A DNA stretch of 7,877 nt from Muribaculaceae bacterium. Lineage in GTDB: Bacteria > Bacteroidota > Bacteroidia > Bacteroidales > Muribaculaceae. This document shows positions 1 to 7,076 of the stretch, piece after piece. Both the position numbers and the translations under genes were made by a program. The stretch's first letter is position 1; every line of letters begins with the position of its first letter. The stretch is from the NCBI GenBank assembly GCA_017962285.1, contig JAGCVR010000172.1, positions 1-7,877 of the forward strand, written 5' to 3'. A model generated the notes under the pieces. That model did no database searches, was not told the origin of the DNA, and saw nothing but the letters and a program-made list of their open reading frames with translations.

Positions 1-1
1 C

Positions 2-868
2 GACGACTTCCGCCGGTGGTTCACCGAGTCCTGCGGAGTGTACGCAACGCTTGTTGACCGCATCGTGCCCGGATTTCCACGCAAGGAAATCGAAAGCATC
101 CACCAGCGCCTGGGTTATGCCGACCGCATGGTGGTGCAGGGCGAATTCTTCCACCTGTGGGTGATTGAAGCCCCCGAAAGTGTGGCTGAAGAGTTTCCGG
201 CTCACAAGGCAGGGCTAAACGTCCTGTTCGTGCCAAGCGAGGAACCTTATCACCGCAGGAAAGTAACCCTGCTCAACGGACCGCACACCGTCCTCTCGCC
301 AGTGTCGTTCCTCAGCGGTGTAGACATCGTGCGCGATGCCTGCCAGCACCCCATTATCGGCAAATACGTGCATCGCGTCATGTTTGAGGAACTGATGGAA
401 ACACTAGACCTCCCCAGGGAAGAGCTTGAGGCGTTTGCCACCGATGTGATGCAACGTTTCGAGAATCCTTTCGTTGACCATCAGGTAACATCCATAATTC
501 TCAATTCATTCCCGAAATACGAGACACGCGACTTGCCCGGGCTCAAGACATATCTGCAGCGCAAGGGGCACCTGCCCGAAGGACTGGTGCTGGGTCTGGC
601 CGCCATCATCACTTATTACAAGGGTGGCGTGAGAGTTGATGGCACACCAATAGTTCCAAACGACGACCCCGAGATCATGAATCTGCTCAGCCAGCTTTGG
701 GCCGAAGGCGACACGGCGAAAGTGGCGCAGGGTGTTCTGGCGCGGACCGAGATCTGGCATGAAGACCTGAACCTGATTCCCGGCCTCACCCAACGTGTTA
801 CTTATTACCTCAACGCCATTGCCGGGCGCGGCATGCTCAGCGTAGTGGAAGAACTGGTGAATCAATGA
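2..868 (+). CDS. uxaB: Tagaturonate reductase, C-terminal part (5' end outside window)
   Basis: NAD-dependent cytosolic reductase that converts D-tagaturonate to D-altronate, the second step of galacturonate breakdown. The frame is open from base 2 to the TGA at 866-868, giving 288 residues; UxaB proteins are about 480, so roughly the first 190 residues, including most of the nucleotide-binding domain, lie left of the window. The GTG at 38 is internal, because family-like sequence (residues DDFRRWF) precedes it. Visible marks are TLVDRIVPGFPR shortly after the edge and the mannitol-dehydrogenase-family catalytic pattern Lys87, Asn92, His95 (KVTLLNGPH), with the same spacing as the Lys/Asn/His set of the long-chain mannitol dehydrogenases. 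The remainder is the helical C-terminal domain (DLPREELEAFA, RFENPF). UxuB (mannonate side) is a relative, but overlap with uxaA by four bases and the presence of uxaC favour UxaB. Confidence 0.93.
   Translation, partial: DDFRRWFTESCGVYATLVDRIVPGFPRKEIESIHQRLGYADRMVVQGEFFHLWVIEAPESVAEEFPAHKAGLNVLFVPSEEPYHRRKVTLLNGPHTVLSPVSFLSGVDIVRDACQHPIIGKYVHRVMFEELMETLDLPREELEAFATDVMQRFENPFVDHQVTSIILNSFPKYETRDLPGLKTYLQRKGHLPEGLVLGLAAIITYYKGGVRVDGTPIVPNDDPEIMNLLSQLWAEGDTAKVAQGVLARTEIWHEDLNLIPGLTQRVTYYLNAIAGRGMLSVVEELVNQ
865..868 (+). promoter_or_regulatory. ATGA start/stop overlap, likely translational coupling
   Basis: The ATG of uxaA (865-867) shares bases with the TGA stop of uxaB (866-868). No good Shine-Dalgarno site precedes it, only GGAAGAACTGG in the uxaB coding end. 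The overlap is directly visible; that ribosomes finishing uxaB re-initiate on uxaA is inference. Confidence 0.6.
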
Positions 869-2358
869 AGTATATCAGAATAAACCCGGCCGACAACGTG
901 GCGGTGGCGCTGAAGCCGCTGAGCCGCGGCGACACCATTCTCCTCGATGACGTGAGTGTGGTGGTCGGTTCCGACGTGCCGGCAGGGCACAAAGTGGCTC
1001 TGAGCGACATTGCCTCAGGCGAGGACGTAATCAAGTACGGCGCTCCCATCGGGCACGCGACAAAGGAAATCAACGCGGGTGAACTTGTGAACGAAAACAA
1101 CATCGCCACCAACCTCGGCGGATTGCTGACCTACGAATACCACCCGCAGGAGACACACCTTTCCGCCATTGCCCACAGTCTGCCCGAAGTGTCGTTTCAG
1201 GGTTACCGACGGCAAAACAGCGCCGTGGGCATAAGGAACGAAGTGTGGATAGTGCCCACCGTGGGGTGCGTGAACGGCGTAGCCAATGCTCTCGCCGGAC
1301 AACTGCAGGCCGAAACCGGAGCCGAAGGTGTGGACGCCATTGTTGCGTTCACACACAATTATGGATGTTCGCAACTGGGCGATGACCACGAGAACACACG
1401 GAAAATCCTGCGCGACATAATTCTTCATCCTAATGCCGGAGCAGTGCTGGTGGTGGGACTCGGATGCGAGAACAACCAGCCCGACACCATGCGCGACATG
1501 CTCGGCGACTACGACCAGAGCCGCATCCGATTCCTCGTGACTCAGCAGGTGGACGATGAAATTGAAACAGGAATGACCATGCTCCGCGAAATGCTTCAAA
1601 TAGCTCGTCAGGACATGCGTTCCACCATTCCCATAAGTGAGTTGCGGGTGGGGCTGAAATGCGGCGGAAGCGATGGCCTGTCGGGCATCACCGCCAACCC
1701 CATCCTGGGTGTGGCGAGCGACTATCTGACACTGCATGGTGCCACAACCGTGCTGACCGAAGTACCTGAAATGTTCGGTGCAGAAACGCTGCTGATGAAC
1801 CGCTGCCACGACGAAGCCACATTCCGCAAGACCGTTTCACTCATCAACGACTTCAAGCAGTATTTCATGGCATCAGGGCAGCCCATCTATGAGAACCCTT
1901 CTCCGGGGAACAAGGCCGGCGGCATTTCCACTCTTGAGGAAAAATCGCTCGGATGCACGCAGAAATCGGGCGCAAGCCCTGTGCAAGACGTGCTGGAATA
2001 TGGCGAACGGCTGAAATCGCACGGACTGAACCTGCTCAGCGCACCGGGCAACGACCTCGTGGCAAGCACAGCCCTGGCAGCGGCAGGATGCCACATGGTG
2101 CTCTTCACCACAGGGCGCGGCACGCCATTCGGCACTTTAGTACCTACAATGAAGATTTCCACCAACACCCCTTTGGCACAGAAAAAACAGGCATGGATCG
2201 ATTTCAACGCCGGTACACTGACCGAAGGAGAACCGATGGACAGCATGGTGCAACGCTTCGTGGACTACATCGCAAGGGTGGCGAGCGGTGAGCCGGTCAG
2301 CAACGAAAGGCACGGCTATCGCGAAATCGCCATCTTCAAAACCGGAGTAACATTATAA
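865..2358 (+). CDS. uxaA: Altronate dehydratase
   Basis: Removes water from D-altronate to give 2-keto-3-deoxygluconate; known family members need a divalent metal such as iron. At 497 residues it matches the roughly 495 of E. coli UxaA, so it looks complete. Residues 1 to about 90 form the small N-terminal SAF domain (SRGDTILLDD, VPAGHKVAL with His42, PIGHAT with His64). From about residue 110 the large UxaA/GarD catalytic domain follows, with GYRRQNSAVGIRNE, PTVGCVNG (Cys135), NYGCSQLGDDHENT (Cys168), GLGCENNQ (Cys201) and GLKCGGSDGLSGITANP (Cys266). I do not assign metal ligands from sequence alone. Galactarate dehydratase (GarD) and other sugar-acid dehydratases share this fold, but the neighbours fix the role as altronate dehydratase. 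The ATG lies inside the end of uxaB (ATGA overlap), suggesting coupled translation. Confidence 0.96.
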   Translation: MKYIRINPADNVAVALKPLSRGDTILLDDVSVVVGSDVPAGHKVALSDIASGEDVIKYGAPIGHATKEINAGELVNENNIATNLGGLLTYEYHPQETHLSAIAHSLPEVSFQGYRRQNSAVGIRNEVWIVPTVGCVNGVANALAGQLQAETGAEGVDAIVAFTHNYGCSQLGDDHENTRKILRDIILHPNAGAVLVVGLGCENNQPDTMRDMLGDYDQSRIRFLVTQQVDDEIETGMTMLREMLQIARQDMRSTIPISELRVGLKCGGSDGLSGITANPILGVASDYLTLHGATTVLTEVPEMFGAETLLMNRCHDEATFRKTVSLINDFKQYFMASGQPIYENPSPGNKAGGISTLEEKSLGCTQKSGASPVQDVLEYGERLKSHGLNLLSAPGNDLVASTALAAAGCHMVLFTTGRGTPFGTLVPTMKISTNTPLAQKKQAWIDFNAGTLTEGEPMDSMVQRFVDYIARVASGEPVSNERHGYREIAIFKTGVTL

Positions 2359-2360
2359 TA

Positions 2361-2374
2361 CAGATAACAGATAA
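2361..2374 (+). repeat. Two tandem copies of a 7-base unit in the uxaA-kdgK gap
   Basis: The unit CAGATAA occurs twice head to tail (2361-2367 and 2368-2374) just upstream of the kdgK ATG at 2383. It makes the gap A-rich and unstructured, which suits initiation in Bacteroidetes, where A-rich leaders replace Shine-Dalgarno sites. Two copies of a short unit could be chance; no function is shown. Confidence 0.5.
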
Positions 2375-2382
2375 CCTACAAT

Positions 2383-3420
2383 ATGAAAAAAGTAATAGGA
2401 TTCGGAGAAATAATGCTCAGGCTCGCAACGCCCGGCTATCTCCGCTTTACACAAACCGACCGTTTCAACGCCACTTTTGGAGGTGGCGAGGCCAACGTGA
2501 TGGTGTCGCTGGCAAACTACGGCATCGCGACTGAATATGTAACCCGTCTGCCCGAGAACGACATTGCAGAGGCTTGTCTGCGCAGCCTTCGGGCACACAA
2601 CGTGGGCACAAGCCACATCGTGAGAGGCGGCAGCAGAATGGGAATCTATTTCCTGGAAACAGGAGCCGTGGCAAGGGCAAGCAAAGTGGTTTACGACCGC
2701 GCCGGCTCGGCAGTGGCTGAAATCCAGCCGGGCATGATCGACTGGGACGCTGTGCTCAGCGATGCCGACTGGTTTCACTGGACAGGAATCACGCCCGCCA
2801 TATCGCAAGGGGCTGCCGACGTGTGCCTCGAAGCGGTTACCGCGGCGAACCGTCTGGGAGTAACCGTCTCATGCGACCTGAACTTCCGCAAGAACCTGTG
2901 GAAATACGGCAAGACCGCTGCGGAAGTTATGCCGGCACTCGTGGAACGCACCGACGTAATCCTGGGCAACGAGGAGGACTGTGAAAAGGTGTTCGGCATA
3001 AAACCGGAGCAATTCGACGTAACCAACACCGGAGGAGACATTGATTCTGGCAAGTTCCTCAGCGTGTGCCGGCAGATGATGCAACGGTTCCCACGATGCA
3101 GTAAAATAATCATCACCCTGCGAGGAGCCATCAACGCCAACCACAACACTTGGGGCGGCGTGCTTTACGACGGCAGCCGGTTGCTTGAATCACGACGATA
3201 CGACATCACACACATCGTGGACCGAGTGGGTGGCGGCGACTCTTTCATGGGCGGACTTATCTACGGTCTGCTCACGGGGCACGACGACCAGTGGGCGCTG
3301 GATTTCGCGGCGGCGGCTTCATGTCTCAAGCACACCATCAGCGGCGATTTCAACGAAGTTTCGGCGGCAGAGGTGCTGAAACTAATGGAAGGCGACGGCA
3401 GCGGCCGCGTAAGCCGATAA
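2383..3420 (+). CDS. kdgK: 2-keto-3-deoxygluconate kinase (PfkB family)
   Basis: ATP-dependent cytosolic kinase that phosphorylates 2-keto-3-deoxygluconate to KDPG, feeding the lower Entner-Doudoroff route. It has 345 residues, somewhat longer than E. coli KdgK (about 309). The N-terminus (VIGFGEIMLRL) and the substrate-side glycine-rich stretch (ATFGGGEANVMVSLANYG) are typical of PfkB sugar kinases. Near the C-terminus is the second PfkB signature, VDRVGGGDSFMGGL, with the probable catalytic base Asp286; the usual GAGD reads GGGD here, an alternative that keeps the anion-hole glycines. Residues about 205-225 look like a small insertion (EQFDVTNTGGDIDSG) that accounts for part of the extra length. 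The gene starts 24 bases after uxaA at the first ATG of the frame and has no Shine-Dalgarno site. Other PfkB kinases are possible from sequence alone; the dehydratase before it and aldolase after it make KdgK by far the best reading. Confidence 0.94.
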   Translation: MKKVIGFGEIMLRLATPGYLRFTQTDRFNATFGGGEANVMVSLANYGIATEYVTRLPENDIAEACLRSLRAHNVGTSHIVRGGSRMGIYFLETGAVARASKVVYDRAGSAVAEIQPGMIDWDAVLSDADWFHWTGITPAISQGAADVCLEAVTAANRLGVTVSCDLNFRKNLWKYGKTAAEVMPALVERTDVILGNEEDCEKVFGIKPEQFDVTNTGGDIDSGKFLSVCRQMMQRFPRCSKIIITLRGAINANHNTWGGVLYDGSRLLESRRYDITHIVDRVGGGDSFMGGLIYGLLTGHDDQWALDFAAAASCLKHTISGDFNEVSAAEVLKLMEGDGSGRVSR

Positions 3421-3483
3421 GAATTGTAAACAACAAAAAGACTTAACAATAAGAACAAAAAGAAATGCGAAGCAATCAACGCC

Positions 3484-4128
3484 ATGGCACAGACTGGCAT
3501 CGTGGCGGTTTACTATGAATCGAGCAGCGATGTGGCAATCTCCACCCTGCAGGCTTGCTACGACGGAGGCATCCGTGTCTTTGAATTTACTAACCGCGGG
3601 AATTTCGCCCACGAAATATTCCGTGAACTATCACGGCACTGCGCTCTCCACTGCCAGGAGATGATTCTAGGCGCCGGCTCGGTCATCGATGCTCCCACCG
3701 CGGCTATCTATCTGCAAATGGGCGCCCGTTTCATAGTTGGTCCTTCGTTCAACCCCGAGATAGCACGGCTCTGCAACCGCAGGCAAGTGCCCTACATTCC
3801 GGGATGCGGAACAGTTACCGAAATCTGTACCGCACAGGAAGCCGGTTGCGATGTGTGCAAAGTGTTCCCTGGAGAAGTGCTCGGACCTCGGTTCGTCAAA
3901 GCAGTGAAAGCGCCTATGCCTTGGACACAGCTTATGGTGACAGGCGGCGTGGAGCCAACGGAAGAGAACCTCACAGCATGGTTCAAGGCGGGTGCCATGT
4001 GCGTGGGCATGGGGTCGAAGCTCTTCAATGTAAACGAATGCTCCTCCGACGGGAAATGCCTTGATTATATAACGAATAAATGCCGGAACGCCCTGGAGAT
4101 TGCCGCCAAGGCCAAGAATCAGTTCTAA
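3484..4128 (+). CDS. kdgA: KDPG/KHG aldolase
   Basis: Class I (Schiff-base) aldolase, also called Eda, that splits KDPG into pyruvate and glyceraldehyde 3-phosphate, the last step of the pathway. From the ATG at 3484 it has 214 residues, in the normal size range (E. coli Eda is 213). The Schiff-base lysine is Lys126 in CDVCKVFPGE, and the probable general-base glutamate is Glu34 in VFEFTNRG, the Bacteroidetes-type variant of the EVTLRT motif of E. coli. GAGSVIDAPTA, FIVGPSFNPEIA, YIPGCGTVTE and LMVTGGVEPTEENL complete the TIM-barrel core. The start is uncertain: in-frame codons before 3484 read CEAINA and resemble the first helix of homologues, yet no in-frame ATG, GTG or TTG exists before the stop at 3427, and an ATG at 3465 is one frame off. 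The gap to kdgK is 63 bases and very A-rich. Confidence 0.93.
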   Translation: MAQTGIVAVYYESSSDVAISTLQACYDGGIRVFEFTNRGNFAHEIFRELSRHCALHCQEMILGAGSVIDAPTAAIYLQMGARFIVGPSFNPEIARLCNRRQVPYIPGCGTVTEICTAQEAGCDVCKVFPGEVLGPRFVKAVKAPMPWTQLMVTGGVEPTEENLTAWFKAGAMCVGMGSKLFNVNECSSDGKCLDYITNKCRNALEIAAKAKNQF

Positions 4129-4136
4129 GACAAATC

Positions 4137-5567
4137 ATGGATAACAAACTTAACAATCCGATGACAAGCTACAGATGGATTATCTGTGCAATGCAGTTTC
4201 TCGCTACCACAGTCAACTATCTCGATCGCCAGGTGCTTTCGCTCACGTTCCCGGGAATGATTGAGGTGGAATTTCACTGGAACGACCGGATGTACGGACT
4301 CATCACCTCAATCTTCGCAATAGTTTACGCTGTCTGCGGTCTTTTTGCCGGGAAATTCGTTGACTGGATGGACACGAAACGCGGCTATCTCTGGTCAATC
4401 GGCATCTGGTCGGTGGGTGCATGCTCTCATGCCTTTGCCGGTATCCTCACCGAACATTGGGTGGGTGCAGCCGACAAGCTGGAACTCATCAAAGCCACCG
4501 GTGACGTGGCTGTGGTGGTATCGACAGTGAGCATGTATTTCTTTATCGCCGCCCGCGCCATCCTTGCCATGGGTGAGGCCGGAAACTTCCCTGCCGCCAT
4601 CAAGACAACAGCCGAATACTTCCCCAAGAAAGACCGTGCGTATGCCACTTCCATTTTCAACAGCGGCAGCTCAATCGGCGCGCTCATTGCTCCGCTCACC
4701 ATTCCGCCGATAGCGAAATGGTTCGGGTGGGAAATGGCGTTCATCATCATCGGTGCCCTTGGTTTCGTGTGGATGGGGTTCTGGATTTTCATCTATAAAA
4801 AGCCCAATGTGAATCCTCGCGTCAATGCCGCCGAACTTGAATATATCCACCAGGACGACACGAACGAGGAACATGCCCAGCCGCAACACGAGAAACAGAT
4901 GTCGCTCTTGGAGTGCTTCCGCCACAAGCAGACGTGGGCTTACGCTTTCGGGAAATTCATGACCGACGGCGTGTGGTGGTTCTTCCTGTTCTGGACACCA
5001 CAGTACCTGAACACGCACTTCAACATTCTCCCCACTTCGGGTGAAGGGATGCTCCTCATCTTCGTTCTTTACCTTATCACGATGCTCTCCATTTTCGGAG
5101 GAAAACTGCCAACCATCATCATAAACAAGACCGGACTTGACCCCTACGCGGCTCGAATGAGAGCGATGTTCATCTTCGCGCTGTTCCCGCTGCTCGGCAT
5201 TCTGGCGCAACCGCTGGCGGGCAAATTCGGCACTCCGTGGTTCCCGATAATCCTCATCGGCATCCTCGGTGCGGCGCATCAGTCGTGGTCGGCAAACATA
5301 TTCTCCACCGTGGGCGACATGTTCCCCAAAAGCGCGGTGGCTACCATCACCGGCATTGGCGGACTCGCGGGCGGCTGTGGTTCCTATCTCATCAACCGTG
5401 GCTCCGGAATCCTGTTCCAGTATGCCGGCGACACCAACATGCAGGCTCTGGGATTCGAAGGGAAACCGGCGGGCTACATGATTATTTTCTGCATCTGCGC
5501 TGTGGCTTACCTCATTGGCTGGATTGTAATGAAATCCCTCGTACCACGCTATAAACCAGTGGAATAA
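4137..5567 (+). CDS. exuT: Hexuronate transporter, MFS (anion:cation symporter type)
   Basis: Inner-membrane major facilitator protein, probably a proton symporter bringing galacturonate and/or glucuronate into the cell. The ATG at 4137, eight bases after kdgA, gives 476 residues; an in-frame ATG at 4080 lies inside kdgA and would add a hydrophilic 19-residue tail unlike the family. Helix 1 ends in VNYLDRQVLSL (NYLDR at 27-31), the hallmark of the ACS/ExuT-DgoT group. Loop 2-3 carries MFS motif A (GKFVDWMDTKRG, 72-83), and helix 4 has MGEAGNFPAAIKT (GEAGNFP at 146-152) followed by AEYFPKKDRA. About twelve hydrophobic segments can be counted, with a charged central loop (LEYIHQDDTNEEHAQ). An unusual segment, about residues 105-130 (WVGAADKLELIKATGD), separates helices 3 and 4; E. 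coli ExuT is shorter (about 430-470 residues by entry). The exact substrate is inferred from the operon. Confidence 0.88.
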   Translation: MDNKLNNPMTSYRWIICAMQFLATTVNYLDRQVLSLTFPGMIEVEFHWNDRMYGLITSIFAIVYAVCGLFAGKFVDWMDTKRGYLWSIGIWSVGACSHAFAGILTEHWVGAADKLELIKATGDVAVVVSTVSMYFFIAARAILAMGEAGNFPAAIKTTAEYFPKKDRAYATSIFNSGSSIGALIAPLTIPPIAKWFGWEMAFIIIGALGFVWMGFWIFIYKKPNVNPRVNAAELEYIHQDDTNEEHAQPQHEKQMSLLECFRHKQTWAYAFGKFMTDGVWWFFLFWTPQYLNTHFNILPTSGEGMLLIFVLYLITMLSIFGGKLPTIIINKTGLDPYAARMRAMFIFALFPLLGILAQPLAGKFGTPWFPIILIGILGAAHQSWSANIFSTVGDMFPKSAVATITGIGGLAGGCGSYLINRGSGILFQYAGDTNMQALGFEGKPAGYMIIFCICAVAYLIGWIVMKSLVPRYKPVE

Positions 5568-5599
5568 CTCATTTGCTTCACACACTAATTTTGCCTTTT

Positions 5600-7006
5600 A
5601 TGAAAGATTTTCTCGACAAGAATTTTCTGCTTGAAACTGAAACGGCGCAAATGCTCTATCACGAGCATGCCTCAAAAATGCCCATAATCGACTTCCACTG
5701 CCACCTGAGCCCGGAAATGGTAGCAACCGACTACCGCTTCCGCTCCATCACCGAACTGTGGCTCGGCGGAGACCACTACAAGTGGCGTGCCATGAGGACT
5801 AACGGTGTCCCCGAAAGGTACTGCACCGGCAGCGACACCTCCGACTGGGAGAAATTCCAGAAATGGGCGGAGACGGTGCCTTACACCCTGCGAAATCCGC
5901 TCTATCACTGGACGCATCTGGAATTGCGCACTGCCTTCGGTATCAACAAAATCCTGAACCCATCCACCGCACGGGAAATCTTCGATGAATGTAACGAGAA
6001 ACTCGCCTCGCCCGAATACTCCGCGCGCGGACTCATGCGGCGCTACAACGTGGAAATCGTGTGTACCACCGACGACCCCGCCGATTCGCTCTGCCACCAC
6101 ATAGCCACTCGCGAAAGCGGATTCGAAATAAAAATGCTCCCTGCCTGGCGCCCCGACAAGGCGATGGCTGTGGAGGATTCTGCGGCGTTCAAGTCCTACA
6201 TCAATAAACTCGGTGAGGCGGCAGACATTGAAATCCGCCATTTCGCCGACCTTGTGGATGCGCTCCATCGCCGACACCACTTCTTCGCCGAGATGGGATG
6301 CCGCCTCAGCGACCACGGCATCGAGGAATTCTATGCCGACCCCTACACCGAAAGCGAGATAAACGCCATTTTCGGCAAACTCATGGACGGCAACGTCCTC
6401 TCGGATGAAGAACGCCGCAAGTTCAAGTCGGCGATGATGATTGTCTTTGCCGAGATGGATGCCGATGCGGGATGGGCGCAGCAATTCCATTATGGGGCAA
6501 TACGCGACAACAACACCCGAATGTTCCGCCTACTCGGTCCCGACACCGGATTTGACTCGATTGGCGAATTCAATACCGCAAAACAGATGGCGCGCTTCCT
6601 CGACCGCCTCGACAGTCGTGGCAAACTGGCAAAGACCATCCTCTACAACCTCAATCCATGTGCCAATGAAGTGATTGCCACTATGCTCGGCAACTTCCAG
6701 GACGGCTCCGTCCCGGGCAAGATTCAGTTCGGCTCGGGATGGTGGTTCAACGACCAGAAAGACGGCATGGAACGACAGATGAACTCGCTCTCGCTCCTCG
6801 GACTTTTGAGCCGCTTTGTGGGAATGGTTACCGATTCACGCTCATTCCTCTCCTATCCACGTCATGAATATTTCCGCCGCACTCTGTGCAACCTGCTCGG
6901 ACGCGACGTGGAACGCGGAGAGATACCCGTTCAGGAAATGCAGCGCCTTTGCGACATGGTGGAAGACATCTCCTACCGCAACGCCAAAGCCTACTTCAAC
7001 TTCTGA
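5600..7006 (+). CDS. uxaC: Uronate (glucuronate/galacturonate) isomerase
   Basis: Interconverts D-galacturonate and D-tagaturonate, and also D-glucuronate and D-fructuronate, as the first cytosolic step of hexuronate use. The ATG at 5600 gives 468 residues, against about 470 in E. coli UxaC, and begins MKDFLDKNFLLETE as homologues do; an in-frame TTG at 5573 would add nine residues without family support. It belongs to the amidohydrolase superfamily: IIDFHCHLSP holds the metal-type HxH pair His33/His35. Strongly conserved UxaC blocks follow, such as GDHYKWRAMRTNGV, NPLYHWTHLELR, CTTDDPADSL, QFHYGAIRDNN and SYPRHEYFRR near the end. It is the last gene of the run, 32 bases after exuT and shortly before the terminator. 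No frameshift or missing block was seen. Confidence 0.96.
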   Translation: MKDFLDKNFLLETETAQMLYHEHASKMPIIDFHCHLSPEMVATDYRFRSITELWLGGDHYKWRAMRTNGVPERYCTGSDTSDWEKFQKWAETVPYTLRNPLYHWTHLELRTAFGINKILNPSTAREIFDECNEKLASPEYSARGLMRRYNVEIVCTTDDPADSLCHHIATRESGFEIKMLPAWRPDKAMAVEDSAAFKSYINKLGEAADIEIRHFADLVDALHRRHHFFAEMGCRLSDHGIEEFYADPYTESEINAIFGKLMDGNVLSDEERRKFKSAMMIVFAEMDADAGWAQQFHYGAIRDNNTRMFRLLGPDTGFDSIGEFNTAKQMARFLDRLDSRGKLAKTILYNLNPCANEVIATMLGNFQDGSVPGKIQFGSGWWFNDQKDGMERQMNSLSLLGLLSRFVGMVTDSRSFLSYPRHEYFRRTLCNLLGRDVERGEIPVQEMQRLCDMVEDISYRNAKAYFNF

Positions 7007-7027
7007 AAACAGTTATTGTTGTCCATA

Positions 7028-7060
7028 AAAAAAAGATGGTGTGCTCACACCATCTTTTTT
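7028..7060. terminator. Bidirectional intrinsic terminator between uxaC and secA
   Basis: A perfect 10-base inverted repeat pairs AGATGGTGTG (7034-7043) with CACACCATCT (7046-7055), separated by two bases, so the real loop is probably four bases. It is flanked by an A run on the left (7027-7034) and a T run on the right (7055-7060), which can also extend the stem. Read on the plus strand it gives a hairpin plus U tract after uxaC; read on the minus strand the A run becomes the U tract after secA. The genes converge here (stops at 7006 and 7077), which fits one shared terminator. Confidence 0.9.
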
Positions 7061-7076
7061 ATGACTTTGACCGCAG

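Noticed and set aside
38..40. GTG at 38 as the start of the uxaB protein
   Set aside because: The frame is open to the window edge and the residues before it fit the family, so the gene is truncated by the window and does not start here.
4080..4136. Upstream in-frame ATG at 4080 for exuT, giving a 19-residue extension inside kdgA
   Set aside because: The extension encodes a hydrophilic tail unlike MFS N-termini, while the ATG at 4137 sits eight bases after the kdgA stop and gives the expected short lead before helix 1.
5573..5599. TTG start for uxaC
   Set aside because: The ATG at 5600 yields the family-typical N-terminus and length; the nine extra residues have no support.
1015..6490. Long antisense open frames opposite uxaA (1015-1809), exuT (4671-5585) and uxaC (5672-6490)
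   Set aside because: They lie opposite well-recognised genes in GC-rich DNA, where stop codons are rare on the other strand. Their translations are His/Val/Arg-rich without domain-like patterns.
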